IMG/VR virus record: IMGVR_UViG_3300037504_000046
Span: 1 to 37,032 of that record
Direction: 5' to 3' (one strand)
Source: a virus
DNA length: 37,032 bases
A model generated the notes under the pieces. It saw only the letters and a program-made list of their open reading frames with translations. It was not told where the DNA came from and made no database searches. The position numbers and the translations under genes are program-made. Each line of letters opens with the position of its first letter. Within the stretch, counting starts at the first letter, position 1. Below are positions 5,958-13,774 of this stretch, in pieces.

Positions 5958-6416
5958 ATGAAACAAAGGTTTCAAGGTCGTATAAAGCGGGGTTTACTTG
6001 GGGAGTTCTTGGTTTGTGCGGACATACTTAGAAAGGGAATGCTTGCGATACACATCGGTAATAATGGTATAGTTTCTGGATGTGCTGATATTATTTTGGA
6101 GGAAGGTGTCACAGTAGAAGTTAAGACGAGCATATTCAAACGTGGGGTAAAAGGTGCATCTGTGGGGCATAAACCAAAAGACGGGTGGGGTTTTGCTTAT
6201 TTGCACAGATCTCATGCAGATGTACTGGCGCTAGTAATGTTAGAAGCAGATCAGAGTGTGTATAAAATAGTTTATTCTAGAAGAGGTGATATAGGCGGAA
6301 GGTCGATGTTTTATTTGAGACCTGATGAGAAGACTCCCAGAGGGGATCGTGGTCTTCCTCCGAGCGAAACTGTGTTGGGTTCAAATTGGGTAACAGATAT
6401 AACAAAAATAACTTAA
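5958..6416 (+). CDS. PD-(D/E)XK-like nuclease, possible resolvase
   Basis: This 152-residue protein has a basic N-terminus with an early acidic residue in a helix (RGLLGEFLVCADILRKG) and then CADIILEEGVTVEVKTS, which fits the D...EXK core of the PD-(D/E)XK fold (Asp in ADI, then EVK). Such small enzymes in phages cut branched DNA or act as repair nucleases. It follows the ssDNA-binding-like gene by 16 bases, which supports a recombination role. The C-terminus is polar with no further motif. The exact substrate is unknown. Confidence 0.6.
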   Translation: MKQRFQGRIKRGLLGEFLVCADILRKGMLAIHIGNNGIVSGCADIILEEGVTVEVKTSIFKRGVKGASVGHKPKDGWGFAYLHRSHADVLALVMLEADQSVYKIVYSRRGDIGGRSMFYLRPDEKTPRGDRGLPPSETVLGSNWVTDITKIT

Positions 6417-6427
6417 AACAACTATAT

Positions 6428-6982
6428 ATGGGTAGGAAAATCAGAATGATAAAGGAGAATGATTTGTATGATTGGGAGGTGGGGGATATAGCATTCGTTA
6501 ATGAGGATAATGAGGTAAGTTGGTATGAGGATGGAGAGTATCGTCAATGGTTGCCTGTAGGCAATTTAATAAGAAGAGGCTACGCTGAATGGGTAGAAGA
6601 CGAGAAAGACTGGGACAAATTCATAGACGAGAAGAAGGCAGAGTTTGTGGAAAGCTGGGATTTTGGTACGATCACTGTTGATTCCGATAAGAGAACCCAG
6701 AATTTTGACTACCTTGATGAAGGCGATCTTGAGGTTTGGCAACAAATAATGATGTATGAGTATGTTTTGCAGGAGTATGCTGATAGGGTGAATAAGGGGG
6801 AGGCGTTTGCAGAGAGTGGGTGCTGGCATGGCGTGAAGTATCTTAAAGGAGAGTGGGCTTGGCATTTTATGAGTGTTCATATGCCTGGGTCTGTTAAGTT
6901 TGCGACTAAGAAGCTTGCTAAGCAGGCATTGATAGATATGAAGCCAGTATTAGAGAAACTAAAGGCATTGAAAACTAATTAA
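6428..6982 (+). CDS. Hypothetical protein, paralogue of 6999 gene
   Basis: The start at 6428 is preferred over upstream in-frame codons because the protein then begins MGRKIRMIKENDLYDWEVGD, matching MSKKIRMMKENDLFDWKVGD of the next gene. Both seem to share an N-terminal beta domain with a valine-glycine-aspartate turn and a GYAEWV or GYAGWV motif near residues 50-60, reminiscent of small SH3-like folds. The remaining 120 residues are Trp- and acid-rich and unrecognised. Probably arose by duplication; function unknown. Confidence 0.65.
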   Translation: MGRKIRMIKENDLYDWEVGDIAFVNEDNEVSWYEDGEYRQWLPVGNLIRRGYAEWVEDEKDWDKFIDEKKAEFVESWDFGTITVDSDKRTQNFDYLDEGDLEVWQQIMMYEYVLQEYADRVNKGEAFAESGCWHGVKYLKGEWAWHFMSVHMPGSVKFATKKLAKQALIDMKPVLEKLKALKTN

Positions 6983-6998
6983 CTTAACAATTTTGCAT

Positions 6999-7304
6999 AT
7001 GAGTAAGAAAATACGAATGATGAAAGAGAATGATTTGTTTGATTGGAAGGTGGGTGATGAATTTGATGTCAGAGATGGGTTGATTTGGGTTGGGGTGGCA
7101 TTTAGGGTTGATCAAGTTTTTATGATTGCGAAGACACTTGTGAATAATGGCTATGCAGGGTGGGTGAAGGAAGAAAATTGCTGGGAGAAATTTATCAAAG
7201 ACCCAATAAACTATAAGGATTACGAGGATATGACCAGTGAGCGGGATTATCCAGAAGATGGAGTGTGTAATGATTGTGATGATTGTAACAATTTATTGTG
7301 TTAA
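6999..7304 (+). CDS. Small paralogue of 6428 protein, Cys/Asp-rich tail
   Basis: About 101 residues starting at the ATG at 6999 (an in-frame TTG lies at 6993). The N-terminal 20 residues are closely similar to the preceding protein, and GYAGWVKEENCWEKF matches its GYAEWVEDEKDWDKF. The C-terminus ends in an Asp/Cys-rich segment (CNDCDDCNNLLC) with four cysteines, which could bind a metal. The domain is therefore shared but the tails differ. Confidence 0.65.
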   Translation: MSKKIRMMKENDLFDWKVGDEFDVRDGLIWVGVAFRVDQVFMIAKTLVNNGYAGWVKEENCWEKFIKDPINYKDYEDMTSERDYPEDGVCNDCDDCNNLLC

Positions 7305-7325
7305 TTAATTTAATATCTATTTAAT

Positions 7326-7625
7326 ATGTTCAACAAAATATTGTCATTCTTGGGTCTTAGACCTGGTCAAGTCGATGACACGCAGATTCGAGAGAATTGG
7401 AGATATCTTGCGAAAGTATGTAGAACACGCAGAATGCAGAAGGGGATAAGTGTGAACGAGCTTGCGAAAAGGGCAGGAGTGATTTGGGGCACACTCAACA
7501 ACTTTGAACTGTTGCGAGCCAAGACAAGAGCAGGTACAATACGCAAGATATTTAACGCACTGGGTCTAGACTTAAATAAGGTAATAAGTGAAATACAGAA
7601 TGAACACAAAAGAAGAAGTAATTAA
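7326..7625 (+). CDS. XRE-type helix-turn-helix protein
   Basis: Residues 30-85 form a Cro/C1-like helix-turn-helix: RRMQKGISVNELAKRAGV, a turn, and WGTLNNFELLRAKTRAGT with a following helix IRKIFNALGLDL. The first 25 residues are an extension with a hydrophobic start (MFNKILSFLGLRPGQ). It likely binds phage DNA as a repressor or timing regulator. The next gene starts within its last 26 bases, so the two regulators are coupled. Confidence 0.75.
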   Translation: MFNKILSFLGLRPGQVDDTQIRENWRYLAKVCRTRRMQKGISVNELAKRAGVIWGTLNNFELLRAKTRAGTIRKIFNALGLDLNKVISEIQNEHKRRSN

Positions 7626-8019
7626 GGAACAAAGGGAGAGAAATCTCGAGATACTCAAGCAAATTATGAGTGGGAAGACTAAGAAAGAAGTCGCAGAGAA
7701 TATGGATTTAACGAGGGAAAGGATAGGGCAGATAATAGAAGAGTTGACTGGGGGCAGGAAACCGCAATCAGTACCTGAGAGTGGGTTAGAAGTGAATTGG
7801 AATAAGCTCAAGGAGATTTGCAAGGCTTTGCACATTACTGCTTACGACATCTCTTGGGGGGCTGGTATAAGTGCGGATACAGTCAGACACATTTGGAACG
7901 AAGATGGGAGATACCTAGGACACGGAGCAGAGCTTGATAGTCTTAAAGCGGTTTTGCTACTTGTTCAAGATAAGATTGAGATAGTCTCGAAGATAGATGA
8001 TGCGGTGCAGTACAGCTAA
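7600..8019 (+). CDS. DNA-binding protein with sigma-4-like and XRE-like helix-turn-helix
   Basis: About 139 residues from the ATG at 7600 (a GTG at 7588 is possible). The N-terminal segment GKTKKEVAENMDLTRERIGQ has the LTRER-I-QI signature of sigma70 region 4.2, which contacts the -35 element. A second helix-turn-helix follows (residues about 65-105, LKEICKALHITAYDISWGAG and TVRHIW). The combination suggests a transcription regulator, possibly acting on the phage -35 elements. It lacks other sigma domains, so it is not a full sigma factor. Confidence 0.6.
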   Translation: MNTKEEVIKEQRERNLEILKQIMSGKTKKEVAENMDLTRERIGQIIEELTGGRKPQSVPESGLEVNWNKLKEICKALHITAYDISWGAGISADTVRHIWNEDGRYLGHGAELDSLKAVLLLVQDKIEIVSKIDDAVQYS

Positions 8020-8028
8020 ATCTATTGC

Positions 8029-8057
8029 TTGGCAAGCTCGACTGGTTATGCTATCAT
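8029..8057 (+). promoter_or_regulatory. Promoter placing the start at the ATG (leaderless)
   Basis: TTGGCA (8029-8034), 17 bases, TATCAT (8052-8057). The -10 element ends eight bases before the ATG at 8066, so the predicted transcript has almost no leader. The promoter lies just beyond the end of the preceding regulator gene. Confidence 0.55.
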
Positions 8058-8065
8058 GGATCAAT

Positions 8066-8302
8066 ATGAATAGGGAGTTTATATTACAACTGCTTAAGCG
8101 TGTAGATCTCTCGTATCAATGCAAGCATAGTAGTAGCTGGAACGAAGCTGTTACCAGTATTAGAGCTATCAAGAACATCATCATAAAAGAGCTGGAAATA
8201 GATTATACATTTAAGGATGAGGACGGGAAAGAGGCAAAGGCAATCCCAGATGAGTACGAGAACAAGAGCGGATTTACAAGGAGATGTTCACCACGTATTT
8301 AA
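8066..8302 (+). CDS. Small hypothetical protein (78 aa)
   Basis: Started at 8066 because a good promoter puts the transcript start there; the open frame extends upstream to 7997 but that part overlaps the previous gene and the promoter. The protein is helical at first (MNREFILQLLKRVDL, then SSSWNEAVTSIRAIKNIIIK) and polar at the end. No family is recognised. It precedes the glycan cassette by 12 bases and may be co-transcribed with it. Confidence 0.5.
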   Translation: MNREFILQLLKRVDLSYQCKHSSSWNEAVTSIRAIKNIIIKELEIDYTFKDEDGKEAKAIPDEYENKSGFTRRCSPRI

Positions 8303-8314
8303 AAACAAGCAAAT

Positions 8315-8926
8315 ATGAACAATTTTATTATTCTTTGCAATCAGCGATCAGGCTCCGAATGGTTGCGAAATCTTCTTGACTCACACCCACAAATCCATTG
8401 CGATTCAGAGTTGTTCAAGTTATGGAGGAAGTACACACACAGAGAAGTCATATCAAAGTATTTCGGCCAGGCAAACGACAACCGTGCATATGGCTTTAAA
8501 GTAATGTATAACGACGGTTTAGATTACGATCTAATTTTAAACAGCTTTCCTGACGTAAAAATTGTACATTTGCGAAGAAATCCATTACGAAGGATAGTGT
8601 CGGACTATTTTAACAATCAAAAAGGAAAAACTGGTAGATCAGCTCACTCAACCAGCAAAGGGAAGATTGTGAGGTTAAGAGTAGACCCTGCATTTTTCAA
8701 GGATAGGCTGTACAAAGACAGAGAGTATGTCAAGAAGTATGCTTGGGCAGATGAGTTTCTGGTCAGGTATGAAAGATTGGTTAGCAATACCGAGCAGGAG
8801 CTTGATAGAATACAGGAATATATAGGTGTGCCAAGCAGGACTCTCACAAGTGGACTAGTCAAGCAAAACCCGAAGCAGCTCAGCGAATATGTTAAGAATC
8901 TAGATGAGATAAAGTCGTTATTATGA
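8315..8926 (+). CDS. PAPS-dependent sulfotransferase-like protein
   Basis: This 203-residue protein begins with IILCNQRSGSEWLRNLLDSH, the phosphosulfate-binding loop (RSGS-WL) of sulfotransferases after the first beta strand. The second signature, VHLRRNPLRRIVSDYF, has the Arg...Ser pair that binds the 3' phosphate of PAPS. These enzymes transfer sulfate to sugars, lipids or tyrosines. It is the first gene of a cassette in which the next genes are glycosyltransferases, joined by 4-base overlaps, so a glycan acceptor is likely. The protein is shorter than many family members but both cofactor motifs are present. Confidence 0.8.
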   Translation: MNNFIILCNQRSGSEWLRNLLDSHPQIHCDSELFKLWRKYTHREVISKYFGQANDNRAYGFKVMYNDGLDYDLILNSFPDVKIVHLRRNPLRRIVSDYFNNQKGKTGRSAHSTSKGKIVRLRVDPAFFKDRLYKDREYVKKYAWADEFLVRYERLVSNTEQELDRIQEYIGVPSRTLTSGLVKQNPKQLSEYVKNLDEIKSLL

Positions 8927-9621
8927 TTGCTATAACTACAATGGCTTATAGAAGACCTGCGTGTCTAAAGAGGTCTTTAGAAAGCATTGCTAAGCAACAG
9001 CACGTTGACCTTAATAGTTATCGCTTATTTATTAATATTGAGCACGGCGCAGATGAATATATAGAACCAATGTGTAATAGGTTTACCGCAATAGACACAG
9101 ACATAAAAGTACAGAAGCAGAAACAGGGTATTAACAGAAACGCTTGTGATGTGGTAGACCGAGCCTATAAGAAAGTGGATTGGTTGATATACCTGGAAGA
9201 AGATATTATTATCAGTCCAGACACTTTTAGCATGGTTGAATGGTTCATAGAACAAGAGCTTGATGATGTTGCTTTGCTTAGCTTCTTTAACAGAAAGAGC
9301 GATAAGATTGGAGATGTGAGGGCGTTAAAGACGGCAAGAAGATTCCCAATGTGGGGCTTTGCCATGCACAAAAAGAAGTGGAACGAGGTTGGCAAGACAA
9401 GCTGGACAAGTGGTGGAGATGGTATGTGGGATAATAAGATGGCAAGATACATAAGGAAAAACACTAACTATAAAGCCTTAATACCGGAGACAAGCAGATC
9501 GTACAATATTGGCGAATCGGGGGAGCATATGGACAACAACAAATGGCAGAAAATTGTTGGGAATGTGAAGTTTTATACAGATATGACGAATAAACCTTTA
9601 AATTACTTTGTATTGCAATGA
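8923..9621 (+). CDS. GT-A-fold glycosyltransferase
   Basis: The 232-residue protein starts with a beta strand and TTMAYRRPACLKRSLESI, the nucleotide-sugar binding start of GT2-like enzymes. WLIYLEEDIIISPDTF carries the acidic metal-binding motif in place of DXD, and the later part (RFPMWGFAMHKKKWNEV, then SGGDGMWDN) resembles acceptor-site loops in GT-A enzymes that follow the GnT-I type of arrangement. ATGA overlaps couple it to both neighbours. Its sugar donor and acceptor cannot be read from the sequence. Confidence 0.75.
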   Translation: MIAITTMAYRRPACLKRSLESIAKQQHVDLNSYRLFINIEHGADEYIEPMCNRFTAIDTDIKVQKQKQGINRNACDVVDRAYKKVDWLIYLEEDIIISPDTFSMVEWFIEQELDDVALLSFFNRKSDKIGDVRALKTARRFPMWGFAMHKKKWNEVGKTSWTSGGDGMWDNKMARYIRKNTNYKALIPETSRSYNIGESGEHMDNNKWQKIVGNVKFYTDMTNKPLNYFVLQ

Positions 9622-11558
9622 AAATAGGTATAATTACTGTGCTTTACATGAATACTCAAGTACAGTGTGAACTAGCGATCAAGACACTAGATAGTATTAC
9701 AAGCAAGAAGCATGATTTGGTCTTTTACGGCATAGTGAATGGCATTACAAACGATCTTGAGAGAGCCTTAGAGCCCTATTACGACGTTTTAAGACACAAT
9801 ACAGAGAATTGTCTAGCTATGGCGTGGAACAAGGGTATAGGGCTAGCCTTATCTGATGAGTGTGATTATGTGTTTTGTCCTAATTTGGATATAGTGCTTC
9901 ACGATGGAGCATTAGACAGGTTGGTAGAGCACGCAGAAAAGTATAATGACGCTGTTGTTTGGTCAATGTATGATAAGGGGTCGGAAGGGGTTTATTCCGA
10001 TACGATGTACCAAGTGAAGCGTAGAACCATGCGACACAATTATGCCTGTTTTATGGTAGACGAGAAATTATTTAACAAGGTGGGGAAATTTGATGAAGGC
10101 TTTAAACCTGCATATTGTGAAGATCTTGATATGCAACTACGAATAGAAAAGAAGGGATTAAAGCACTATTGCTTTGCAGACTGCAAATATAGCCATTATG
10201 AGAATGTCTCCCTAAAGCATCACAAGGGAATAAAAATAACCGGAAGTGAAGAGGGTAGACCTTCAACCGTATACATGAAGAAGAAGTGGGGCACACTGAG
10301 AGGAAAGCCATACGATACCCCTTTCAACGAGAAACAGAAGTTTGAGGTTGATGATTGTAGTGAGTACAACTTTAAAGCTTCTAGCATGGCTGAAAATAGG
10401 AATTTCTTGTACAGCCTAGTACGAGATTTGGAGCCTAAGCGCATAGTGGAGCTAGGAACATATTACGGTTGTAGCTACTTTGCGTTTGCACAAGCCATAA
10501 AGGACAAAGACTTAAGTACAGAGCTAGTAGGTGTTGACACATGGGAAGGTGAATCGCACACTGGGAGATATGGAGAAGAGGTGTTTAATACTTTCTTAGA
10601 TCTAAAAGAGGGTTTTAAGAATGTTAAGCATATCAGAAGCACCTTTGATAACGCAATTGGTAGTTTTAAAGATGGTAGTATAGATGTACTCATGATTGAT
10701 GGGTTGCATACATATGAAGCTGTTAAGCATGACTTCGAGAATTGGCTGCCCAAACTGCGAGAGAACGGTATAATTTTAATGCACGACACTAATGTTTATG
10801 ACGAAAACAAGGATTTTGGAGTTCATAAATATTTTAAAGAACTGGAATATCCCAAATACAATTTTAATAACAGGTATGGTCTAGGAGTTGTGGCGCCCAA
10901 GGGTGTGGATAACTTTGAGAAGCTAGAATTCTTAGAGCAAGATGTTAAGGTTTATTCTGCCATATATGGAGGCTTTGATAGGAAACCATCGCAGCCAATT
11001 AATGTGGATTACTATGTGGACAAGAATATACCAGGGGAGGAATCGGGAAGAGTAGTTGACAACAGGACGAAGTCGAGATATTGGAAGATAGCCTCCCCTC
11101 CTGTCAACTGTGAATACAGCATTTGGATTGACGGACACATACAGATTACAGACTCAAAACTTAGAGAGAAGTTATTAAATATATGCGGAGATAAGTTGAT
11201 TGCCTTAATTCCTCACCCAAGAAGAGACAACATATGGGATGAATACAGAGAATGTTTACGGCAAGGAAAGATTACAAGCAAGAGGGTGGCAGAAGATCAG
11301 CTATGCAGATATAGATATGAAGGCTTTCCAGATACACATAGCTTATATGCTGGAACCGTGTTTATTAGAAATCATTTACACCCGAAGTTTAGTGATTTCA
11401 ATAAGTTATGGTGGCAAGAGTACAAGAACGGAAGCGTTAGGGACCAGTTAAGCTTACCTTATGTTTTGTGGAAGCTCAACATAGAGCCTGCAATTATTGA
11501 TGTAAAGTTGCGGGACAATAAATTATTTAAATGGAACGGCCATGTCAAAAACAGCTAG
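9618..11558 (+). CDS. Trifunctional glycosyltransferase-methyltransferase-DUF616-like protein
   Basis: The 646 residues contain three modules. Residues 1-220 are a GT2 (rhamnosyltransferase-like) domain, with CLAMAWNKGIGLAL and VFCPNLDIVLHDGALDRLV (the acidic metal site). Residues about 255-440 are a class I SAM methyltransferase (Methyltransf_24-type): RIVELGTYYGCSYFAFAQA, LVGVDTW, VLMIDGLHTYEAVKHDF and GIILMHDTNVYD. Residues about 452-646 resemble DUF616 glycosyltransferase-like domains: VYSAIYGGFDRK, SIWIDGHIQI, LIALIPHPRRDNIWDE and RDQLSLPYVLWKL. The fusion would add two sugars and a methyl group to one glycan. It overlaps its neighbours by 4 and 17 bases. Confidence 0.75.
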   Translation: MKIGIITVLYMNTQVQCELAIKTLDSITSKKHDLVFYGIVNGITNDLERALEPYYDVLRHNTENCLAMAWNKGIGLALSDECDYVFCPNLDIVLHDGALDRLVEHAEKYNDAVVWSMYDKGSEGVYSDTMYQVKRRTMRHNYACFMVDEKLFNKVGKFDEGFKPAYCEDLDMQLRIEKKGLKHYCFADCKYSHYENVSLKHHKGIKITGSEEGRPSTVYMKKKWGTLRGKPYDTPFNEKQKFEVDDCSEYNFKASSMAENRNFLYSLVRDLEPKRIVELGTYYGCSYFAFAQAIKDKDLSTELVGVDTWEGESHTGRYGEEVFNTFLDLKEGFKNVKHIRSTFDNAIGSFKDGSIDVLMIDGLHTYEAVKHDFENWLPKLRENGIILMHDTNVYDENKDFGVHKYFKELEYPKYNFNNRYGLGVVAPKGVDNFEKLEFLEQDVKVYSAIYGGFDRKPSQPINVDYYVDKNIPGEESGRVVDNRTKSRYWKIASPPVNCEYSIWIDGHIQITDSKLREKLLNICGDKLIALIPHPRRDNIWDEYRECLRQGKITSKRVAEDQLCRYRYEGFPDTHSLYAGTVFIRNHLHPKFSDFNKLWWQEYKNGSVRDQLSLPYVLWKLNIEPAIIDVKLRDNKLFKWNGHVKNS

Positions 11559-12366
11559 CATAATCACAGGTGGCAGTTGGATACTTAAAAAGATAGCAAT
11601 GAGTGTTTGCGAGGCTCTAACAGTTTCTGGATGGGGTTGTGAGGTGGGTGGTAAGGAACTTTTGCATAAGGGTCAGGATTTAACATATTTTGTGAATTAT
11701 GCCTTGTCTTATGGTTTGGGTTTAGGTGATGGTGTAAACGTAGGGTATTTTACACACAGAGAGGACGGTTTAACAGAAGAGTGGGAATATGCAGAAAAGA
11801 AGTTAGATGCTGGAGTTTATATTGCTGATAGGTACAAACCAAATATGGGAAGTTTAGCGAAGATATATCCAACTGGACATAAGCTTGAGAGAGATGAAAA
11901 GTTAAGAGTGGGTATTTGTGGGAGAATGTATGAGAGTGGAAGAAAGGGGCAGGACAGGCTGGTTGAGCTAGATGAGATGATATCTGGTGTTCGGTGGTGT
12001 TTTATGGGTAGTGGATGGGATACTTTAGAGTTAAATAACGACTTTGAGGTTACAGAATGGAAGAATAAAGAGCAGGCTGAGAAGTGGTGGAGAAGTCTTG
12101 ATGTTTTTTTAAGTTTGTCGCATTTGGAGGGTGGCAGTATTCCGCATGTGGAGGCTGTTAAGTACGGAGTGCCTTATAGGTATTCGTTTGATGTTGGCAA
12201 TAGTGAGGTGTGGGGTAGTTCTTTTAGGATTGTAGATAATGTGTCGGACCTTTATGAGCATTTTCACACGTTGGTTATTAGCTTTGGGGCGTTGCACACT
12301 TTCTATAAGGGTTGGGAAGATTTCGGAGCGAAGCATGTAGATTATTTTAATAGATTGTTAGTATGA
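11542..12366 (+). CDS. GT-B-type glycosyltransferase
   Basis: This 274-residue protein is short for the GT4 group but has its late motifs: LRVGICGRMYESGRKGQDRL (start of the C-terminal Rossmann domain), CFMGSGWD, and LSLSHLEGGSIPHVEAVKYG, the usual donor-binding segment with a conserved Glu. The N-terminal domain is reduced. It overlaps the previous gene by 17 bases and the next by 4. It would transfer a sugar from a nucleotide donor to the glycan built by the cassette. A homologous type of protein, with the same C-terminal layout, occurs at 19768. Confidence 0.7.
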   Translation: MSKTASIITGGSWILKKIAMSVCEALTVSGWGCEVGGKELLHKGQDLTYFVNYALSYGLGLGDGVNVGYFTHREDGLTEEWEYAEKKLDAGVYIADRYKPNMGSLAKIYPTGHKLERDEKLRVGICGRMYESGRKGQDRLVELDEMISGVRWCFMGSGWDTLELNNDFEVTEWKNKEQAEKWWRSLDVFLSLSHLEGGSIPHVEAVKYGVPYRYSFDVGNSEVWGSSFRIVDNVSDLYEHFHTLVISFGALHTFYKGWEDFGAKHVDYFNRLLV

Positions 12367-12878
12367 AGAGGATATACTTAGTTCTTGGCGCAGAGAGCAG
12401 TGGTACTAGAGTCGTAACAGACATGCTTATTAAGGCAGGGTGCAATGGGGACTCCTCGCACAAACAGTATTTTGACAATAACGAGTTTAGCGGGGACAAA
12501 TGTGTATTTAGAAGAAGCGTCCCGCACAAGCAGAAGACCCCTTGCTTTGGAAACATAGAACGCAGAATTCAATCCCAGGGATACGAGCCGCTTGTAATTG
12601 TTACTAAAAGATCCTGGTATGCTATGCTAAGATCTCAGATACTTAGAGCTCATATATTGGATAAGAAGGTGTCTACGGCTCTAGAAAGAACAAAGAAGGC
12701 GTATTTAGATATATACGAGTTTGTTAGGAGTGCAGGATACGATTACAGGGAGTTCTATATTGAAGAAGCCATTAAGGAAGAGAAATATTACAAGCATTTT
12801 CTTAGTAGTATAGGGCTTAAGCCAATAAGATATGACTTTATCGAGATAAACAAGAAGCATTATTGTAATGCTAAGTAG
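12363..12878 (+). CDS. Second sulfotransferase-like protein
   Basis: The 171-residue protein opens with a beta strand and GAESSGTRVVTDMLIKAG, a P-loop-like phosphosulfate binding motif, and contains IVTKRSWYAMLRSQI, with Arg and Ser at the spacing of the 3' phosphate site. The C-terminal helices (EKYYKHFLSSIGL) resemble the usual sulfotransferase tail. It closes the cassette and is coupled to the glycosyltransferase by a 4-base overlap. The overall similarity to the first sulfotransferase is low, so it may modify a different position. Confidence 0.65.
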   Translation: MKRIYLVLGAESSGTRVVTDMLIKAGCNGDSSHKQYFDNNEFSGDKCVFRRSVPHKQKTPCFGNIERRIQSQGYEPLVIVTKRSWYAMLRSQILRAHILDKKVSTALERTKKAYLDIYEFVRSAGYDYREFYIEEAIKEEKYYKHFLSSIGLKPIRYDFIEINKKHYCNAK

Positions 12879-12920
12879 TATGTGATATAGTGAAACACTT
12901 TATAACTTAGCTTTGTGATT

Positions 12921-13271
12921 ATGGCATATAAGACAGAGAATCTGCTCAAAAGAGCAAAGAAAGTGCTGGAGGAAGATAGTAATATCGAGTTTTGGGAAGA
13001 TCTTTACGATGCCATTGGAGTAAACAGGGATACGGCAAAGAAACACGGAATTCGTGAAAATGGTGATATAAAAACGCTTCTATATGGCAACAGAAGAAGC
13101 AACAAGGCGGCTCAGCGTGCCAAGTGGGCAGAAAGCGATAGTGCAAGCCTGCAACTAGCTCTGTACAAGCTTCGGGGTACTACAGAGGAAAGACAGAAGC
13201 TCAGCACCAATTACAACAAGAACGAAGAAGATGGAGAGGTAAACATCAACATTACACAAAAAACCAAATAA
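12921..13271 (+). CDS. terS: Terminase small subunit-like protein
   Basis: The protein, 116 residues from the ATG at 12921 (a GTG lies at 12915), is helical with a DNA-binding-like N-terminal half (WEDLYDAIGVNRDTAKKHGI) and the phrase SLQLALYKLRGTTEERQKLS, typical of small terminase subunits of the group paired with PBSX-like large subunits. It would bind the packaging site and guide the large subunit. It ends in ITQKTK; the same six residues are encoded again just before terL at 13756-13773 (see the repeat entries). Confidence 0.7.
   Translation: MAYKTENLLKRAKKVLEEDSNIEFWEDLYDAIGVNRDTAKKHGIRENGDIKTLLYGNRRSNKAAQRAKWAESDSASLQLALYKLRGTTEERQKLSTNYNKNEEDGEVNINITQKTK
13251..13269 (+). repeat. Direct repeat at end of terS, copy 1
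   Basis: ATTACACAAAAAACCAAAT lies at the end of terS and encodes ITQKTK plus the first base of the stop codon. It recurs with one C to T change at 13756-13774. The two copies bracket the gene at 13289-13738. Confidence 0.85.
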
Positions 13272-13288
13272 ATTAATAATATTTTTAC

Positions 13289-13738
13289 ATGAGCAATACA
13301 AAAAGGGGGGTGAATAAAAAACTTAAGCGTAGGGCGATTGGTATAAAGTGTAAAAGGTACGTGCCAGATGAGAGAGATTTTCTAACGTGTGAGGAGGCTA
13401 AAAAGCTGGATGACGTGTATTGGTATGAAGAGGACGGTAAGCGGACATTGGTTGAGGATGGCAAGGAGTTGGTTAGTGGAGTCGATGATGTATATTGGTA
13501 TGTGAAGGGTGTGTATGAGTATAAAAAGGATGGTAAGTATACATTAATTGAGAACGATAAGGTGTTGGTTAGTGGAGTTGATTATGTGTATTGGTATGCG
13601 AAGGGAGTGTATGAGTATGTAAAGGACAGTAAGTATACGTTAATTGAGAAAGGTAAGACGTTGGTTAGTGTAATGAATGGTGATGGGTATTGGCACAAAG
13701 AGGGTGTGTATGAGTATGAAGTGTTAAATTTATATTGA
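13289..13738 (+). CDS. Repeat protein inserted between terS and terL
   Basis: This 149-residue protein consists of a basic head followed by about three repeats of 32 residues. Each reads roughly VYWY-KGVYEYKKDGKYTLIE and then a short KVLVSGVD end; the first copy lacks the KGVYEYK segment. The Trp/Tyr/Gly pattern suggests small beta hairpins like WG or KWG repeats, which may bind other proteins or sugars. It is flanked by a duplicated terS tail, a sign that it is an inserted cargo gene. The strong codon repetition (GTGTATGAGTAT) suggests recent internal duplication. Function unknown. Confidence 0.65.
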   Translation: MSNTKRGVNKKLKRRAIGIKCKRYVPDERDFLTCEEAKKLDDVYWYEEDGKRTLVEDGKELVSGVDDVYWYVKGVYEYKKDGKYTLIENDKVLVSGVDYVYWYAKGVYEYVKDSKYTLIEKGKTLVSVMNGDGYWHKEGVYEYEVLNLY

Positions 13739-13755
13739 AGAAGAAAAGTACAGAG

Positions 13756-13774
13756 ATTACACAAAAAACTAAAT
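13756..13774 (+). repeat. Direct repeat before terL, copy 2 (terS tail remnant)
   Basis: ATTACACAAAAAACTAAAT differs from 13251-13269 by one base. Read in the terS frame, 13741-13776 gives KKKSTE, then ITQKTK and a TGA stop that overlaps the terL ATG. This shows the original terS-terL junction, with an ATGA overlap, before the cargo gene was inserted. Confidence 0.85.
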
